From the NCBI RefSeq assembly GCF_001613145.1, contig NZ_BDBU01000034.1:1-64000 (forward strand): a stretch of DNA of 64,000 nt, in the 5' to 3' direction. Each line of letters opens with the position of its first letter. Position 1 is the stretch's first letter. Below, piece after piece: positions 34,001 to 39,837 of this stretch. Under the pieces are notes generated by a model. The model saw nothing but the letters and a program-made list of their open reading frames with translations. It was not told the origin of the DNA and searched no databases. Position numbers and translations under genes: made by a program. The stretch comes from Nocardia jejuensis NBRC 103114 (lineage in GTDB: Bacteria > Actinomycetota > Actinomycetes > Mycobacteriales > Mycobacteriaceae).

Positions 34001-36029
34001 CCTCGAATTGCGCGAGTACGCGATCAGCGAGGTCGACTCGGCGCTCGAGCGGCTCGATCCGGCAGCCGGCACGGTCATGCAGCTGGTCTGGTTCGATCCG
34101 GCGGGCGGCTCGGCGGCCGGTCGCGGCGGCCGATTGATCCTGGTGGCCCACCACCTCGTGATAGACGGTGTGTCCTGGAGGATTTTGATCCCGGACCTGA
34201 TCGCCGCCTGGGCCCAGGTCTCCGGGGGCGCCGAACCGGTGCTTCCCGAGACCGGCACGTCGCTGCGGCGGTGGGCGCACGCGCTGCACGACGAGGCGCA
34301 CAGCCCGGCGCGAGTGGCCGAGCTCGAGCACTGGCGCGCGCTGGCGCAGGCGCCGGATCCGCTCGTCGGCGCGCGCGAACTCGACCCCGCGATCGACCGG
34401 GTCGGCGCGGTGCGCGCGGTGGACATCGAGCTTCCCGAACCGGTGACCACGGCGCTGCTGACCACCCTGCCCGCACTGTTCGACGGGACCGTCGAGGACG
34501 CACTGCTGGCGAGCCTGGCCCTGGCCGTGACCCATTGGCGGACACTGCGATTCCACTCCTGGAGCGATGCGGGCACGGGCACTGACCCGGTGCTGATCCG
34601 GCTCGAGGGGCACGGCAGACAGCAGGAGATCGTGCCCGGCGCGGATCTCTCGCGCACCATCGGCTGGTTCACCACGCTCTACCCGATGCGCCTGGATCTG
34701 CCCGAGCTCGAGGTGAGCGAGGCACTCGCGGGCGGCCCCGCCATGGGCGCGGCCATTCGCGCGGTCAAACACCAACTGCTCGCGGTTCCGGACCGGGGCA
34801 TCGGATTCGGTCTGCTGCGGTACCTCAATGCCGACACCGCGGCCGAACTCTCCGGGCGCATCCCCGGCCGGATCGGCTTCAACTACCTCGGCCGCTACGC
34901 GACGGCGGACATTCCCGCGGGGCTGGAGGGGCTGGGCTGGCTGCCGACCGACAAGTTCGGCGACCTGCGCGCCACCGAACATCCGAGTGTTCCGGTGCAG
35001 GCCGAGATCGAGATCAACGCCGTCGTGGTCGGGGACCGCCTGCAGGCCACCTTCACCTATCCCGACACCCTGCTGCGCCGCGCGGAGGTCTCGGCGCTGG
35101 CACAGCTGTGGACCGAAGCACTCACGGCCGCAGCTGATTTCGCCTCCACCCCCGCCGCCCGAGAGGCCGCCGAGGATGAGGCGCGCTATCTGGCCGAGCA
35201 ACGCGAAGCCGTCGAACTCGCTGCGATACAGGAGGATTCACCGCCCGGACTTGGCCTGGACGTGGTGCTGCCCATCCGTCCCGGCGGCGTGAAACCCGCC
35301 CTGTTCTGCATCCACCCGTCCTCGGGCATCGCCTGGACCTACCTCGGCCTCGCCGACGCCATGAAGCCGGGCCGCCCGATCTACGGCCTGCAGGCCCCGG
35401 ATCTGTCCGGCGCCCCGCACGCGGTCAGCATCGACGATTTCGCCGAACGCTACGTCCGAGAGATCCGCCGCCTGCAACCCGACGGCCCGTATCACCTGCT
35501 GGGCTGGTCGTTCGGCGGGCTCATCGCACACGGCGTCGCCGCCAAGTTGGCGGCGGCGGGCGCGGAGGTCGGCACCCTCGCGCTGCTCGACGCGGACAGC
35601 ACCGATATCGACGGCGGCGCCATCGAGAAACTCACCGCCGGTTCCTTCGTCGCGGCCTTCGGCTCGGTCTTCGGCATCCCCGATCTGCCGCCCGAGGCCA
35701 CCGCCGAGCAGGCCGCCGGACTGATCCGCGAACGAATGGGCGGCGTGGAACTGGTGGACGCCGCCACCCTGGAACGCATGGCCGCCTCCTACAACGCCTC
35801 GGCTGATACCCGCACCGGCTATCAGCGCCCGGTATATCGCGGCGACGCACTGTATTTCAGTGCGACCGTGGATACCTCGGACATCTTCGGACCGGCGGGC
35901 TGGGCACCCTTCATCACCGGTGAGATCAGCAACCACGACCTCGAGGTCACCCACGACGAACTGACCGCTCCGCATGCGCTCGCGGTCATCGCACGAATCC
36001 TCGACGAACACCTGGGAGGGACACAGTGA
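22020..36029 (+). CDS. Three-module non-ribosomal peptide synthetase, C-A-T-E-C-A-T-C-A-T-E-TE
   Basis: This 4669-residue enzyme should build a tripeptide. Module 1: starter C domain (HHILLDG at 148), A1 (YTSGSTG near 622), T1 (Ser1005), epimerase E1 (HHLVTDG at 1263). Module 2: C2 (HHLVLDG at 1741), A2 (near 2219), T2 (Ser2609). Module 3: C3 (HHISADG at 2955), A3 (near 3451), T3 (Ser3836), E3 (HHLVIDG at 4044). The thioesterase at about 4414-4669 has GWSFGG (Ser4497) and a late His4652. Expected configuration is D-L-D. The starter C domain suggests N-acylation or an upstream donor. By-eye pocket codes are DIENVGGVTK, DAHVSALVWK and DAFVAALIWK; Glu239 in A1 hints at a basic residue, A2 and A3 look hydrophobic. 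AGGA eight nt upstream supports ATG 22020. No MbtH gene is in the window. Confidence 0.95.
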   Translation: MVSRSTLPESAPALPAAAFALSAAQRGIWFAQHLAGDTPISIAQYVELTGAIDAVMLADAARQAGREFGTGYLRLVEIDELPWQLVDTTLDDPIATVDLRASPDPDAAAQAWMRAEYTAPLDMTRDRLCTMTMLRLGEDRWLWYSRFHHILLDGVGALTMLQRTGEIYNAVLNGREIPPGKAEPLARIVEADATYRDSDRLAADREYWRTHLEGMPEPVCLGRRTGAVDAHPRLLSGALPDATATLLDAVTAELSTSAAPVVVAAFAAYLGAMTGSGEIVLSLPVSSRTTATLRRSGGMVANVVPLRLRPEPTASVSDLIRAAQGELTAALRRQRYRQEDIVRDLGWAMDEVAGFGPTVNLMLADTRIRLGGVTGRLNVLTSGLIDDLFVNVYPGVGGEQTHIDFQANPNRYGDSELQTLHARFLDFLHRFLAGGAHATLSSVAALTPAERAELVPARGRDGTRPRTLPDILSAGAELAPGAIAMRADGTAFTYRELTEYCNRLARVLIGAGAGPERTVAISIPRSAESVLAMWAVAQTGAAFVPIDPGYPTDRIEHMMSDSGVVAGITVAQARGALPDRVRWLVLDDPGTESALAGADPAPVTDADRTAPVLIDQLAYLIYTSGSTGLPKGVAVTHRGLANLVSGSGAAFGVGSDAVMAHAVSPSFDISVEELLVAFAVGATVAVVPPAAYAGEDLARVLRALEVTHLNVTPVVAGSLDPDSLPRLRTVVVGGDSCPPELPVRWAGRSVLNGYGPTETTVTATLSAPLAPGEPITIGGPARGVSAVVLDPWLRPVPPGVTGELYLGGAGVARGYHQRIGLTAQRFIASPFAAGERMYRTGDLVRWRRHGRRLELEFAGRGDTQVKVRGFRIELGEVDAAVARHPGVEMAVTVGASTPAGATALVAYVLATDGSVDPEAVKATVAQHLPGHMVPSVVMVLDTLPLTPAGKVDRRALPEPEFQVRTGAGRAPATEHEVVLAGIFRQVLGVESVGADDNFFALGGDSIVAIQLVARAKTAGLGLRARDVFEHKTVAGLAAVATEVTALEVRELPGGAIGPIALTPIVHAMLDTGDTWSRYAQAVLIPLPRDVDRSRLEPALQALLDRHDLLRSTLARTGARTTAPSGGNDGPSPASTAESVNSAAEQPLSTSSDSASGAEAAIGHTRGSTSAQDLRDNPIAGDGSGGDAMPGWSAPTPEWEWRVGEPGSVLAGSLIDIVGAESNSDGEFELQRAADLLDPVRGVVVRCVLIERRDAGPLLWVVLHHLVTDGVSWRILLPDLATAWAGGALPAVGTSFRRWAHAQAEQAGARAAELPLWQRISRTPDPLLGSRALDPARDTADTMHQVQTVIDADITSAALELVPERFHCGVDDALLTALAMASSRWRGTGHTLLTLEGHGREEAILPGADIARTIGWFTSVYPVGLDLSGIDLEDAFRGGAAAGAALKTVKEQLRAIPDKGVGFGMLRYLDAATAPELADAPTPQLSFNYLGRTGAGTGGADAAETPWLPKRFAATNHDRAPLAAVIDINAFQTDAGLEVTWAYAARLVNEARVREFATLWTQALAALATHARGADAGGHTPSDFPLITLRQHDIESWELDYPDLADVWPLSPLQYGLLFHARYDTDTSDGYTVQTRLSLAGRVDASRLLANAQALLSRHDVLRVAFVETSDGPRQIVVGDAELPWQETDLTAIDEPAERQRELERLISVDAGTRFDLARPPLVRFSLIRTDAEAYTLLMTNHHLVLDGWSTPLVVRELLAGYLAAVTGHELPVAPVHSYREFLSWLGDQDEAESMAVWADALAGVDSPTRAVPSLAGISSTESGMVSVDFDSESLGRLERTVRTAGATVNTGVQAAWALLLAMLTGRTDVVFGGTVSGRPPQLTGVEDMVGLFINTLPVRVRLNPAEPVGELLARVQSEQSRLLDHQHVGLAAIHRAVGLPELFDTLTVFESYPIDRETLSQALDIAGMRILDVEGTDATPYPLNLMVIPQRAADGAESLRITIKFMADELPEAGARRLLDRFVHLLTQIAEHPDHRVARLQHCEPAERRVLLPVRGGDPVPLRTLPDILAAGARVNPDAIAVSSDTLTMSYRDLDAWSNRFARLLLRRGVRREMFVVLALTRSVESVVAVWALAKTGAAFLPLDPNYPVERIEHILSDSRAPIGVTVCSVGETLPGTIDWLLLDDLNTIRRVMTVSDAPITDAERGGPITLGQVAYLIYTSGSTGKPKAVLLSHRGLANLAASQQFLLDLDETSSTLQVASPSFDASVHELLMAHGAGGRLVLSPPDVYGGSELEELMRTERVTHAVITPSVLATMNPHGLAELRCLSVAGEAAGAELVAAWSAGRRMVNLYGPTEFSVWATGPGELRAGELITIGAPIRGAAAMVLDTWLRPVPLGVTGELYLAGPALARGYFNRFGLTAARFVTNPYGAPGTRMYRTGDMVRWVEVKGPDGVVLELEYQGRSDFQVKIRGLRIELGEIDAVLAADEQVEYAATIGCPGPTGQTVLVSYVVGMSGEPLDTELLRTRVAASLPGYMVPSYILELDEVPLTPVGKLDRNALTPPDFSSLLERYLAPRTPVETAVAEVFAEVLGAERVSIDRSFFELGGNSLSATRVVARVNAALGATVALRDLFDAPTVAQLSARVIPAGDTAGRTALAPRIRPDRVPLSPAQQRMWVLNRLDPTSAAYNITVALRLTGELDPHALRLAVADVVARHETLRTIYPADADGPRQVVVSVDAAAPTMRVVDSNDGAALRDRIEELTGAGFDLTREAPLRVGLIRITGGDPDARFGPPGWEGEITASRHAIVPMPPENAGAAPYSDRRAGAPAWSPVESPNREQPGAPARGSIGWRPAGPPNPPREGSRGWAPAGPVGRPPMARPGPAPAGGAPARSGATAGASPVRPDSMRSARASDARPNDAAVVPHSHAHPEAGVTGRKARGHSAPAVHVVVLVVHHISADGTSMAPLATDLMAAYLARRGGDAPEREPLRVQYADYSLWQRELLGDDKDADSVAARQIRYWTERLAATPDVLELPTDRPRPAVQSMRSADLKFTIDTQLHSALTRVATDTDTSLFMVVHAALAVLLSRLAGTPDVLIGTAIAGRGEAALDDLVGMFVNTLALRTPVDPGADFREFLAAVRTSDLDAFAHADVPFERLVQVLDPPRSTAHHPLFQVSLSLQNFSTPSLEFPGLRVDVEPISRDSAQFDLTFDLRDPGTENAGLEGVLSYAVDLFDRTGAARLLARWRRVLLAVSADPDVRISDIDLLDEAERAALVPVRGARGSGVTTLAELLTATATTRPDHPAIVADGRSISYWDLYTDSDQLAELLAASGAGPETVVALALSRGPELLTALWATAKTGAAFLPIDPRLPLERMDHMLADSAAVLGITTSTHRPLLPEGTRWLVLDQLDSAQELAMGRTGTLALDDHLSGGVGIGPNPATRPENPAWLIYTSGSTGTPKGVSVSHRGIADLVAAQRHQLGLNHTSRVLQVASPSFDASAFEALMAFGAGGTAIVAPPDVFGGDSLAELIVREQVTHLVITPSALATMDPEVVTSVRVLAVAGEAIGPELVERWAPGRMLVNLYGPTEFTIWATCSEPLRPDRPVTIGRPIRGAATLVLDDRLRPAPMGVAGELYLAGPALARGYHARPGLTAARFVADPYGAAGERMYRTGDLVRWTGTLTSPRLEYLGRTDFQVKVRGQRIELGEIDAVLAQAEGVDFAVTLGVSGPGGATALAAYLLPAPGAVIDLATVRNHAADRLPGYMVPSAFVVLEAIPLTAVGKLDRKALPEPVFEAETEYRAPSTPSETALAEIVAELLGRERVGVHDSFFALGGDSILAIQLVSRARLRGLELSPLQVFEHRTVAALAALADSAGAAVVLEELPGGGVGDLPLTPIMRWMTERGGDFGRFAQTAVLDLPPGITRAQVLATLTAVVDRHDALRAYLVPASGNPQRPGDPRPNPGEVREPRLHVRAPGEVDVDALLYRIEFDTDDTLELREYAISEVDSALERLDPAAGTVMQLVWFDPAGGSAAGRGGRLILVAHHLVIDGVSWRILIPDLIAAWAQVSGGAEPVLPETGTSLRRWAHALHDEAHSPARVAELEHWRALAQAPDPLVGARELDPAIDRVGAVRAVDIELPEPVTTALLTTLPALFDGTVEDALLASLALAVTHWRTLRFHSWSDAGTGTDPVLIRLEGHGRQQEIVPGADLSRTIGWFTTLYPMRLDLPELEVSEALAGGPAMGAAIRAVKHQLLAVPDRGIGFGLLRYLNADTAAELSGRIPGRIGFNYLGRYATADIPAGLEGLGWLPTDKFGDLRATEHPSVPVQAEIEINAVVVGDRLQATFTYPDTLLRRAEVSALAQLWTEALTAAADFASTPAAREAAEDEARYLAEQREAVELAAIQEDSPPGLGLDVVLPIRPGGVKPALFCIHPSSGIAWTYLGLADAMKPGRPIYGLQAPDLSGAPHAVSIDDFAERYVREIRRLQPDGPYHLLGWSFGGLIAHGVAAKLAAAGAEVGTLALLDADSTDIDGGAIEKLTAGSFVAAFGSVFGIPDLPPEATAEQAAGLIRERMGGVELVDAATLERMAASYNASADTRTGYQRPVYRGDALYFSATVDTSDIFGPAGWAPFITGEISNHDLEVTHDELTAPHALAVIARILDEHLGGTQ
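25365..25608 (+). other. Disordered Ser/Ala/Gly-rich insertion in epimerase domain E1
   Basis: About 80 residues (roughly 1116-1197 of the NRPS), rich in Ser, Ala, Gly, Thr and Asp, separate the helix LLDRHDLLRSTLARTG from the strand EWRVGEPGSVLAG. In E3 the corresponding place carries a shorter Pro-rich segment. The reading frame stays open through it. Confidence 0.75.
30375..30855 (+). other. Proline-rich 160-residue insertion in condensation domain C3
   Basis: Residues about 2786-2946 of the NRPS (Pro, Ala, Gly, Arg rich, with GW-containing repeats such as IGWRPAGPP and RGWAPAGP) are inserted between the strand LRVGLIRITGG and the strand VHVVVLVVHHISADG. That is immediately before the catalytic histidine motif, where related C domains have a tight turn. 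Confidence 0.8.
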
Positions 36030-37108
36030 CCGCCAATACCGAAACAGTGAACACCGAACTCGCCGGCGGCGACCTGGTCGACGGCGTCGTCGTCGAGGGC
36101 GTCGAGAAGTCGTTCGGAGCCGTGAAAGCCTTGCGCGGCATCACCTTCAGGGCCGCGCACGGCGAGGTGCTCGGCATCCTGGGCCCCAACGGCGCGGGCA
36201 AGACCACCATGGTCAATGTGCTGTCCACCCTCATCGCGCCCGACAGCGGCCGAGCCGAGGTCGCCGGGCACGACGTGGTCACCGCGGCGGCCGACGTGCG
36301 CCGCAGCATCATGCTGACCGGTCAGTTCGCCGCCCTCGACGACGCGCTCAGCGGCTACGAGAACCTGGTCATGTTCGGCAGGCTCATGGGCCTGCGCAAA
36401 CGCGCCGCGCGCGCCCGCGCCGACGAACTGATCACCGAATTCGATCTCACCGATGCCGCGACCCGGCGCGTGGGCACCTACTCCGGCGGTATGCGCCGTC
36501 GCATCGACATCGCCTGCGGCCTGGTGGTGCGACCCGAGGTGGTGTTCCTGGACGAACCCACCACCGGCCTGGATCCCCGTAGCCGCCAAGGAGTCTGGGA
36601 TCTGGTCGCCGGATTCCGCAAGCACGGCATCACCACGTTGCTGACCACCCAGTACCTCGAAGAGGCCGACGCGCTGTGCGACCGCATCATCGTGATCGAC
36701 CACGGCGTGGTCATCGCCGAGGGCACCGCCGACGAACTCAAGGCCCGCACCGGCGGCAGCTACTGCGAGATCGTCCCGATGCGCACGCAGGACCTCGACG
36801 CCATCGCCGACGCCCTGGGCGATCTCCTGCCCACCGCGAATCGTGAAGCGCTGAACGAGGATTCGGACAGCCTGGCCATACCCGCCCCCAGGGGCGCGAA
36901 AACGCTCGCCGAGGCGCTGCGCCGGCTCGACAGCGCCGGACTGGAATTGGTCGACATCGCGCTGCGACGGCCCTCGCTCGACGATGTCTTCCTGCAGCTC
37001 ACCGGACACCGCGCCGAACCCGAGGGGGCGCCGGAAGAACTGTCGCCACTGGACATCAGCGTGCGACGCAGGCTCGCGGCGCCCACCGACGGAAAGGCTC
37101 GGCCATGA
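36026..37108 (+). CDS. drrA: DrrA-type ABC exporter ATP-binding protein
   Basis: The 360-residue ATPase shows Walker A GPNGAGKTTMVNVLSTL, Q-loop LTGQFAALDDALSGYENL, signature YSGGMRRRIDIACGL, Walker B VVFLDEPTTGLDPRSR and an H-loop equivalent LLTTQYLEEAD, with the DrrA-type C-terminal part ending LDDVFLQLTGH. Family members export daunorubicin or, in mycobacteria, cell-envelope lipids. Its GTG start overlaps the NRPS stop as GTGA, with GGGAGGG upstream, so translation is coupled to the synthetase. It most likely powers export of the NRPS product or confers self-protection. Confidence 0.92.
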   Translation: MTANTETVNTELAGGDLVDGVVVEGVEKSFGAVKALRGITFRAAHGEVLGILGPNGAGKTTMVNVLSTLIAPDSGRAEVAGHDVVTAAADVRRSIMLTGQFAALDDALSGYENLVMFGRLMGLRKRAARARADELITEFDLTDAATRRVGTYSGGMRRRIDIACGLVVRPEVVFLDEPTTGLDPRSRQGVWDLVAGFRKHGITTLLTTQYLEEADALCDRIIVIDHGVVIAEGTADELKARTGGSYCEIVPMRTQDLDAIADALGDLLPTANREALNEDSDSLAIPAPRGAKTLAEALRRLDSAGLELVDIALRRPSLDDVFLQLTGHRAEPEGAPEELSPLDISVRRRLAAPTDGKARP

Positions 37109-37938
37109 CCGCCGCCACCGCCGACAATGCCGGCTGGCTCACCTCCGCCCGCGCCACCCCCGCCACGCTGCGGCAGTGGTGGGTGCTCACGGTGCGCCTC
37201 ATCGTGCCCTCGATCACGACCGGCGAGATCCTCACGGCCATCGCCGCGCCCGCCACCTTCACGATCAGTTTCTACATCCCGCTCAATCGCATAATGTCCT
37301 TCGCCGGAACGGGATTCAGCAGCTACGCGCAATTCATGACACCCATCGTGATCCTGCAGGCGGCCGCGTTCACCGCCATCTCCGCGGCGTTCCGCGCCGC
37401 CACCGATATGGTCTCGGGCCTGGACCGCCGATTCGACGCCATGCCCATGCATCCGCTGGTTCCCACCGCGGCGCGCTTGTCCGCCAATGTGTTCCGGCTG
37501 GTGATCGGGCTCATCTCGGCGCTGATCTGCACGCATTTCATCGGGTTCCGCTTCGAGGGCCCGGCCTCGCACACCATCGGGTTCGTGCTGCTGGGCCTGC
37601 TGATCGGCATCGCCTTCAGCCTCGGCGCGGATGTCATCGGCACGGTGACCAAGAGCCCCGAGGCCACCACCCAGATGCTGGTGCTGCCGCCGCTGATCCT
37701 CGGCATGCTCTCCACCGGTCTGGCCCCGGCCACCCAATTCCCGCATTGGGTACAGCCTTTCGTGCGCAATCAGCCGGTCTCGCAGTTCGCGTACGGGCTG
37801 CGCGCCCTGGGCGGTGACTCGCTCGGCCACGCCGGCGAGGTCACCTGGGCGCTGATGACCCCGCCGCTGCTGTGGGCCGCCGCCATCATCGTGGTGTCGC
37901 TGTATTTCACCGTCCGGCTGAACATGAAGAGGTCGTGA
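37105..37938 (+). CDS. drrB: ABC-2 type exporter permease (DrrB-like)
   Basis: The 277-residue membrane protein has about six hydrophobic segments, including TIGFVLLGLLIGIAFSLGADV and WAAAIIVVSLYFTV, and the ABC-2 signature region VLPPLILGMLSTGLAPATQFP followed by WVQPFVRNQPVSQFAYGLRAL. It starts at ATG 37105, overlapping the ATPase stop by four nt (ATGA). With the next gene it should form the membrane channel of a DrrABC-type exporter. Confidence 0.9.
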   Translation: MTAATADNAGWLTSARATPATLRQWWVLTVRLIVPSITTGEILTAIAAPATFTISFYIPLNRIMSFAGTGFSSYAQFMTPIVILQAAAFTAISAAFRAATDMVSGLDRRFDAMPMHPLVPTAARLSANVFRLVIGLISALICTHFIGFRFEGPASHTIGFVLLGLLIGIAFSLGADVIGTVTKSPEATTQMLVLPPLILGMLSTGLAPATQFPHWVQPFVRNQPVSQFAYGLRALGGDSLGHAGEVTWALMTPPLLWAAAIIVVSLYFTVRLNMKRS

Positions 37939-37939
37939 C

Positions 37940-38761
37940 ATGGCCACCATCGAACGCACTGATCCGTCCGACACCCTCATGTTCAGCGAGTCCTCGGTCC
38001 CGGCGCTGTTGCGCCACACCTGGATTCAGACCCAGCGCCTGCTCGTGCGCTGGGTCCGCGACCCGATCACCCTGCTGGAAACCCTGATCGTCCCGTGCCT
38101 GCTGCTGCTCATGCTCGACATCGTGGTGGGCTCACCGATCGAGAAGTTCTCCGGGCACAGCGCCCTCTACGGCTCGGTGCCCATGGTGACCCTGGTGGGC
38201 GCGCTCTCGGGCACCGTCGCCTCGGGCGTCATGCTCGGGCGCGAACGCGATGCCGGACTGCTCGCCCGCCTCTGGGTGCTGCCCGTGCACCGCGCCTCCG
38301 GACTGGCGGCCCGGATCGTCGCGGAGGGGTGCCGGATCCTGGCGGGCACGATCATCATCATCTGCTTCGCCACGGCACTGGGCTTCCGATTCCGGCAGGG
38401 TCCGCTGGCCGCGTTCGCGATGCTGTGGATTCCGGTGCTGTTCGGCCTGGCGTTCGCGACCATGGTCACCGCCATCGCCGTGTTCACCGCCAAGTCCACC
38501 CTGGTGGAGGCCATCGCGATCCTGTCCTCGCTGCTGATGTTCTTCAGCACCGGTTTCGTTCCGCTGGGGGCGTACCCGGAGTGGATTCAGCCCGTGGTCC
38601 GGCATCAGCCCATGTCGGTCGCGGTCGACACCATGCGGGCGCTGGCCGAGGGCGGACCACTGGCCGGACCGCTGGCACAGACCCTGCTGTGGTCCTTCGG
38701 CGCGATCGCGGTGTTCGCGCTGCCCGCCGGATACGGCTATCGCCGGGCCAGTCGCCGCTGA
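37940..38761 (+). CDS. drrC: ABC-2 type exporter permease (DrrC-like)
   Basis: The 273-residue membrane protein carries an N-terminal RLLVRWVRDPITLLETLIVP-type segment, further helices (LLLLMLDIVVGS, MVTLVGALSGTVASGVML) and the ABC-2 motif FFSTGFVPLGAYPEWIQPVVRHQPMSV. ATG 37940 is one nt after the preceding stop. Two different permeases for one ATPase is the arrangement of mycobacterial drrABC. It is the last gene of the NRPS operon; no terminator hairpin is obvious in the 79 nt before the nitrobindin gene. Confidence 0.9.
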   Translation: MATIERTDPSDTLMFSESSVPALLRHTWIQTQRLLVRWVRDPITLLETLIVPCLLLLMLDIVVGSPIEKFSGHSALYGSVPMVTLVGALSGTVASGVMLGRERDAGLLARLWVLPVHRASGLAARIVAEGCRILAGTIIIICFATALGFRFRQGPLAAFAMLWIPVLFGLAFATMVTAIAVFTAKSTLVEAIAILSSLLMFFSTGFVPLGAYPEWIQPVVRHQPMSVAVDTMRALAEGGPLAGPLAQTLLWSFGAIAVFALPAGYGYRRASRR

Positions 38762-38840
38762 CTCGGGCGATCCAGGCCCCTGGCCGGAAATACCGGCCCC
38801 GGCGCGCGTCGTCCGACCACCGGGCGGCGCGAGTCGGATT

Positions 38841-39353
38841 ATGCTGGCCGCCGTGCTCGAACCCCAGCCGACCATCGCACCCCATCCCGATATCGCTCAC
38901 CTCGCTCCGCTGCTGGGTACCTGGCGCGGACGCGGGCAGGGTGAGTATCCGACCATCGAGTCGTTCGAATATCTGGAGGAGGTGCATTTCGGCCATGTCG
39001 GCCGGCCGTTCCTCACCTACCGCCAGCGCACCCGCTCGGTGGACGGCAGCCGGCCGATGCACAGCGAGACCGGATACCTGCGCGCGCTCGGCGAGAACCG
39101 CATCGAGCTGATCCTGGCGCATCCCACCGGGATCACCGAGATCTGCGAGGGCAAGCTCGTCGCCGAGGGCGATTCGCTGCGCATCGAGCTGGATTCGACC
39201 ACGATCGGCCGCAGCAGCACCGCCAAGTCGGTGACCGCCCTGGGCCGCAGCCTCGCCGTCGACGGCGACACCCTCAGCTACACGGTCCGGATGGCCGCGG
39301 TGGATCAGCCGCTGCAGCACCATCTCGCCGCGACCATGCGGCGCGAGAACTGA
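38841..39353 (+). CDS. Nitrobindin-like heme protein / peroxynitrite isomerase (DUF1794)
   Basis: The 170-residue beta-barrel protein matches the nitrobindin family: LLGTWRGRGQGEYPTIESFEYLEE at the N-terminus, YLRALGENRIELILAHPTGI in the middle, and a C-terminal QPLQHHLAATMRREN whose second histidine is the expected axial heme ligand. Family members bind ferric heme b and isomerise peroxynitrite to nitrate. The start could be ATG 38841 or GTG 38853; the family core begins after both. It is 79 nt downstream of the exporter permease, and expression with it is possible. Confidence 0.88.
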   Translation: MLAAVLEPQPTIAPHPDIAHLAPLLGTWRGRGQGEYPTIESFEYLEEVHFGHVGRPFLTYRQRTRSVDGSRPMHSETGYLRALGENRIELILAHPTGITEICEGKLVAEGDSLRIELDSTTIGRSSTAKSVTALGRSLAVDGDTLSYTVRMAAVDQPLQHHLAATMRREN

Positions 39354-39624
39354 CCCGACTCACCGCTCGACCCGGCACGCGGTCCCCGCGCGCACGAAAA
39401 CTCCGCGTGAAACGCAAATTAACTTCTGGCAGCCCATCCCAGATGTGACCTGCGGCACTTCCGTTCACAATGAGTGCTGCGTCACACTCGGGGGTTGCCC
39501 GAAACCGGAGGGTCGGTTTACCGTTTCTGTCTGTTGGCAAACACTCGGCCAACCCTCATGAGCACCGGATATCCGACAGACCGTTCGGGCGTCCCGACTC
39601 ATCCCCTCAACAAGGGAGTAGGAC

Positions 39625-39822
39625 ATGAAGCGTTCGGCCCTTCTGCTACTCACCACCGCGGGCATGATCCTCGCCGGCGCGGGCGTCACCGAAATGCTCG
39701 GCGACGCAACCGAAGCGACGCCCTCGGCAACTCTGGCTCAACAGCGATTCGTCGCCCAGCCCGTCTCCGGAGAAATCCTGCACTCCTCCTGCGTTCTCGG
39801 CCCGGCTCCGGCAGATCGCTGA
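39625..39822 (+). CDS. Small secreted protein of unknown function
   Basis: The 65-residue product opens with a clear signal sequence (MKRSALLLLTTAGMILAGAG), leaving about 40 mature residues with a single cysteine. ATG 39625 has a good GGGAGTAGGAC ribosome site. About 270 nt without a gene precede it, with an AT-richer zone near 39410-39550 that is probably its promoter. It is convergent with the PBP gene and ends 15 nt before it. I do not recognise the family. Confidence 0.6.
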   Translation: MKRSALLLLTTAGMILAGAGVTEMLGDATEATPSATLAQQRFVAQPVSGEILHSSCVLGPAPADR

Positions 39823-39837
39823 CTCGACCCTCCCGGT

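Noticed and set aside
39354..39624. Small ORFs and possible riboswitch before the secreted peptide
   Set aside because: No convincing frame with a ribosome site and no recognisable RNA motif; it reads as a promoter region.
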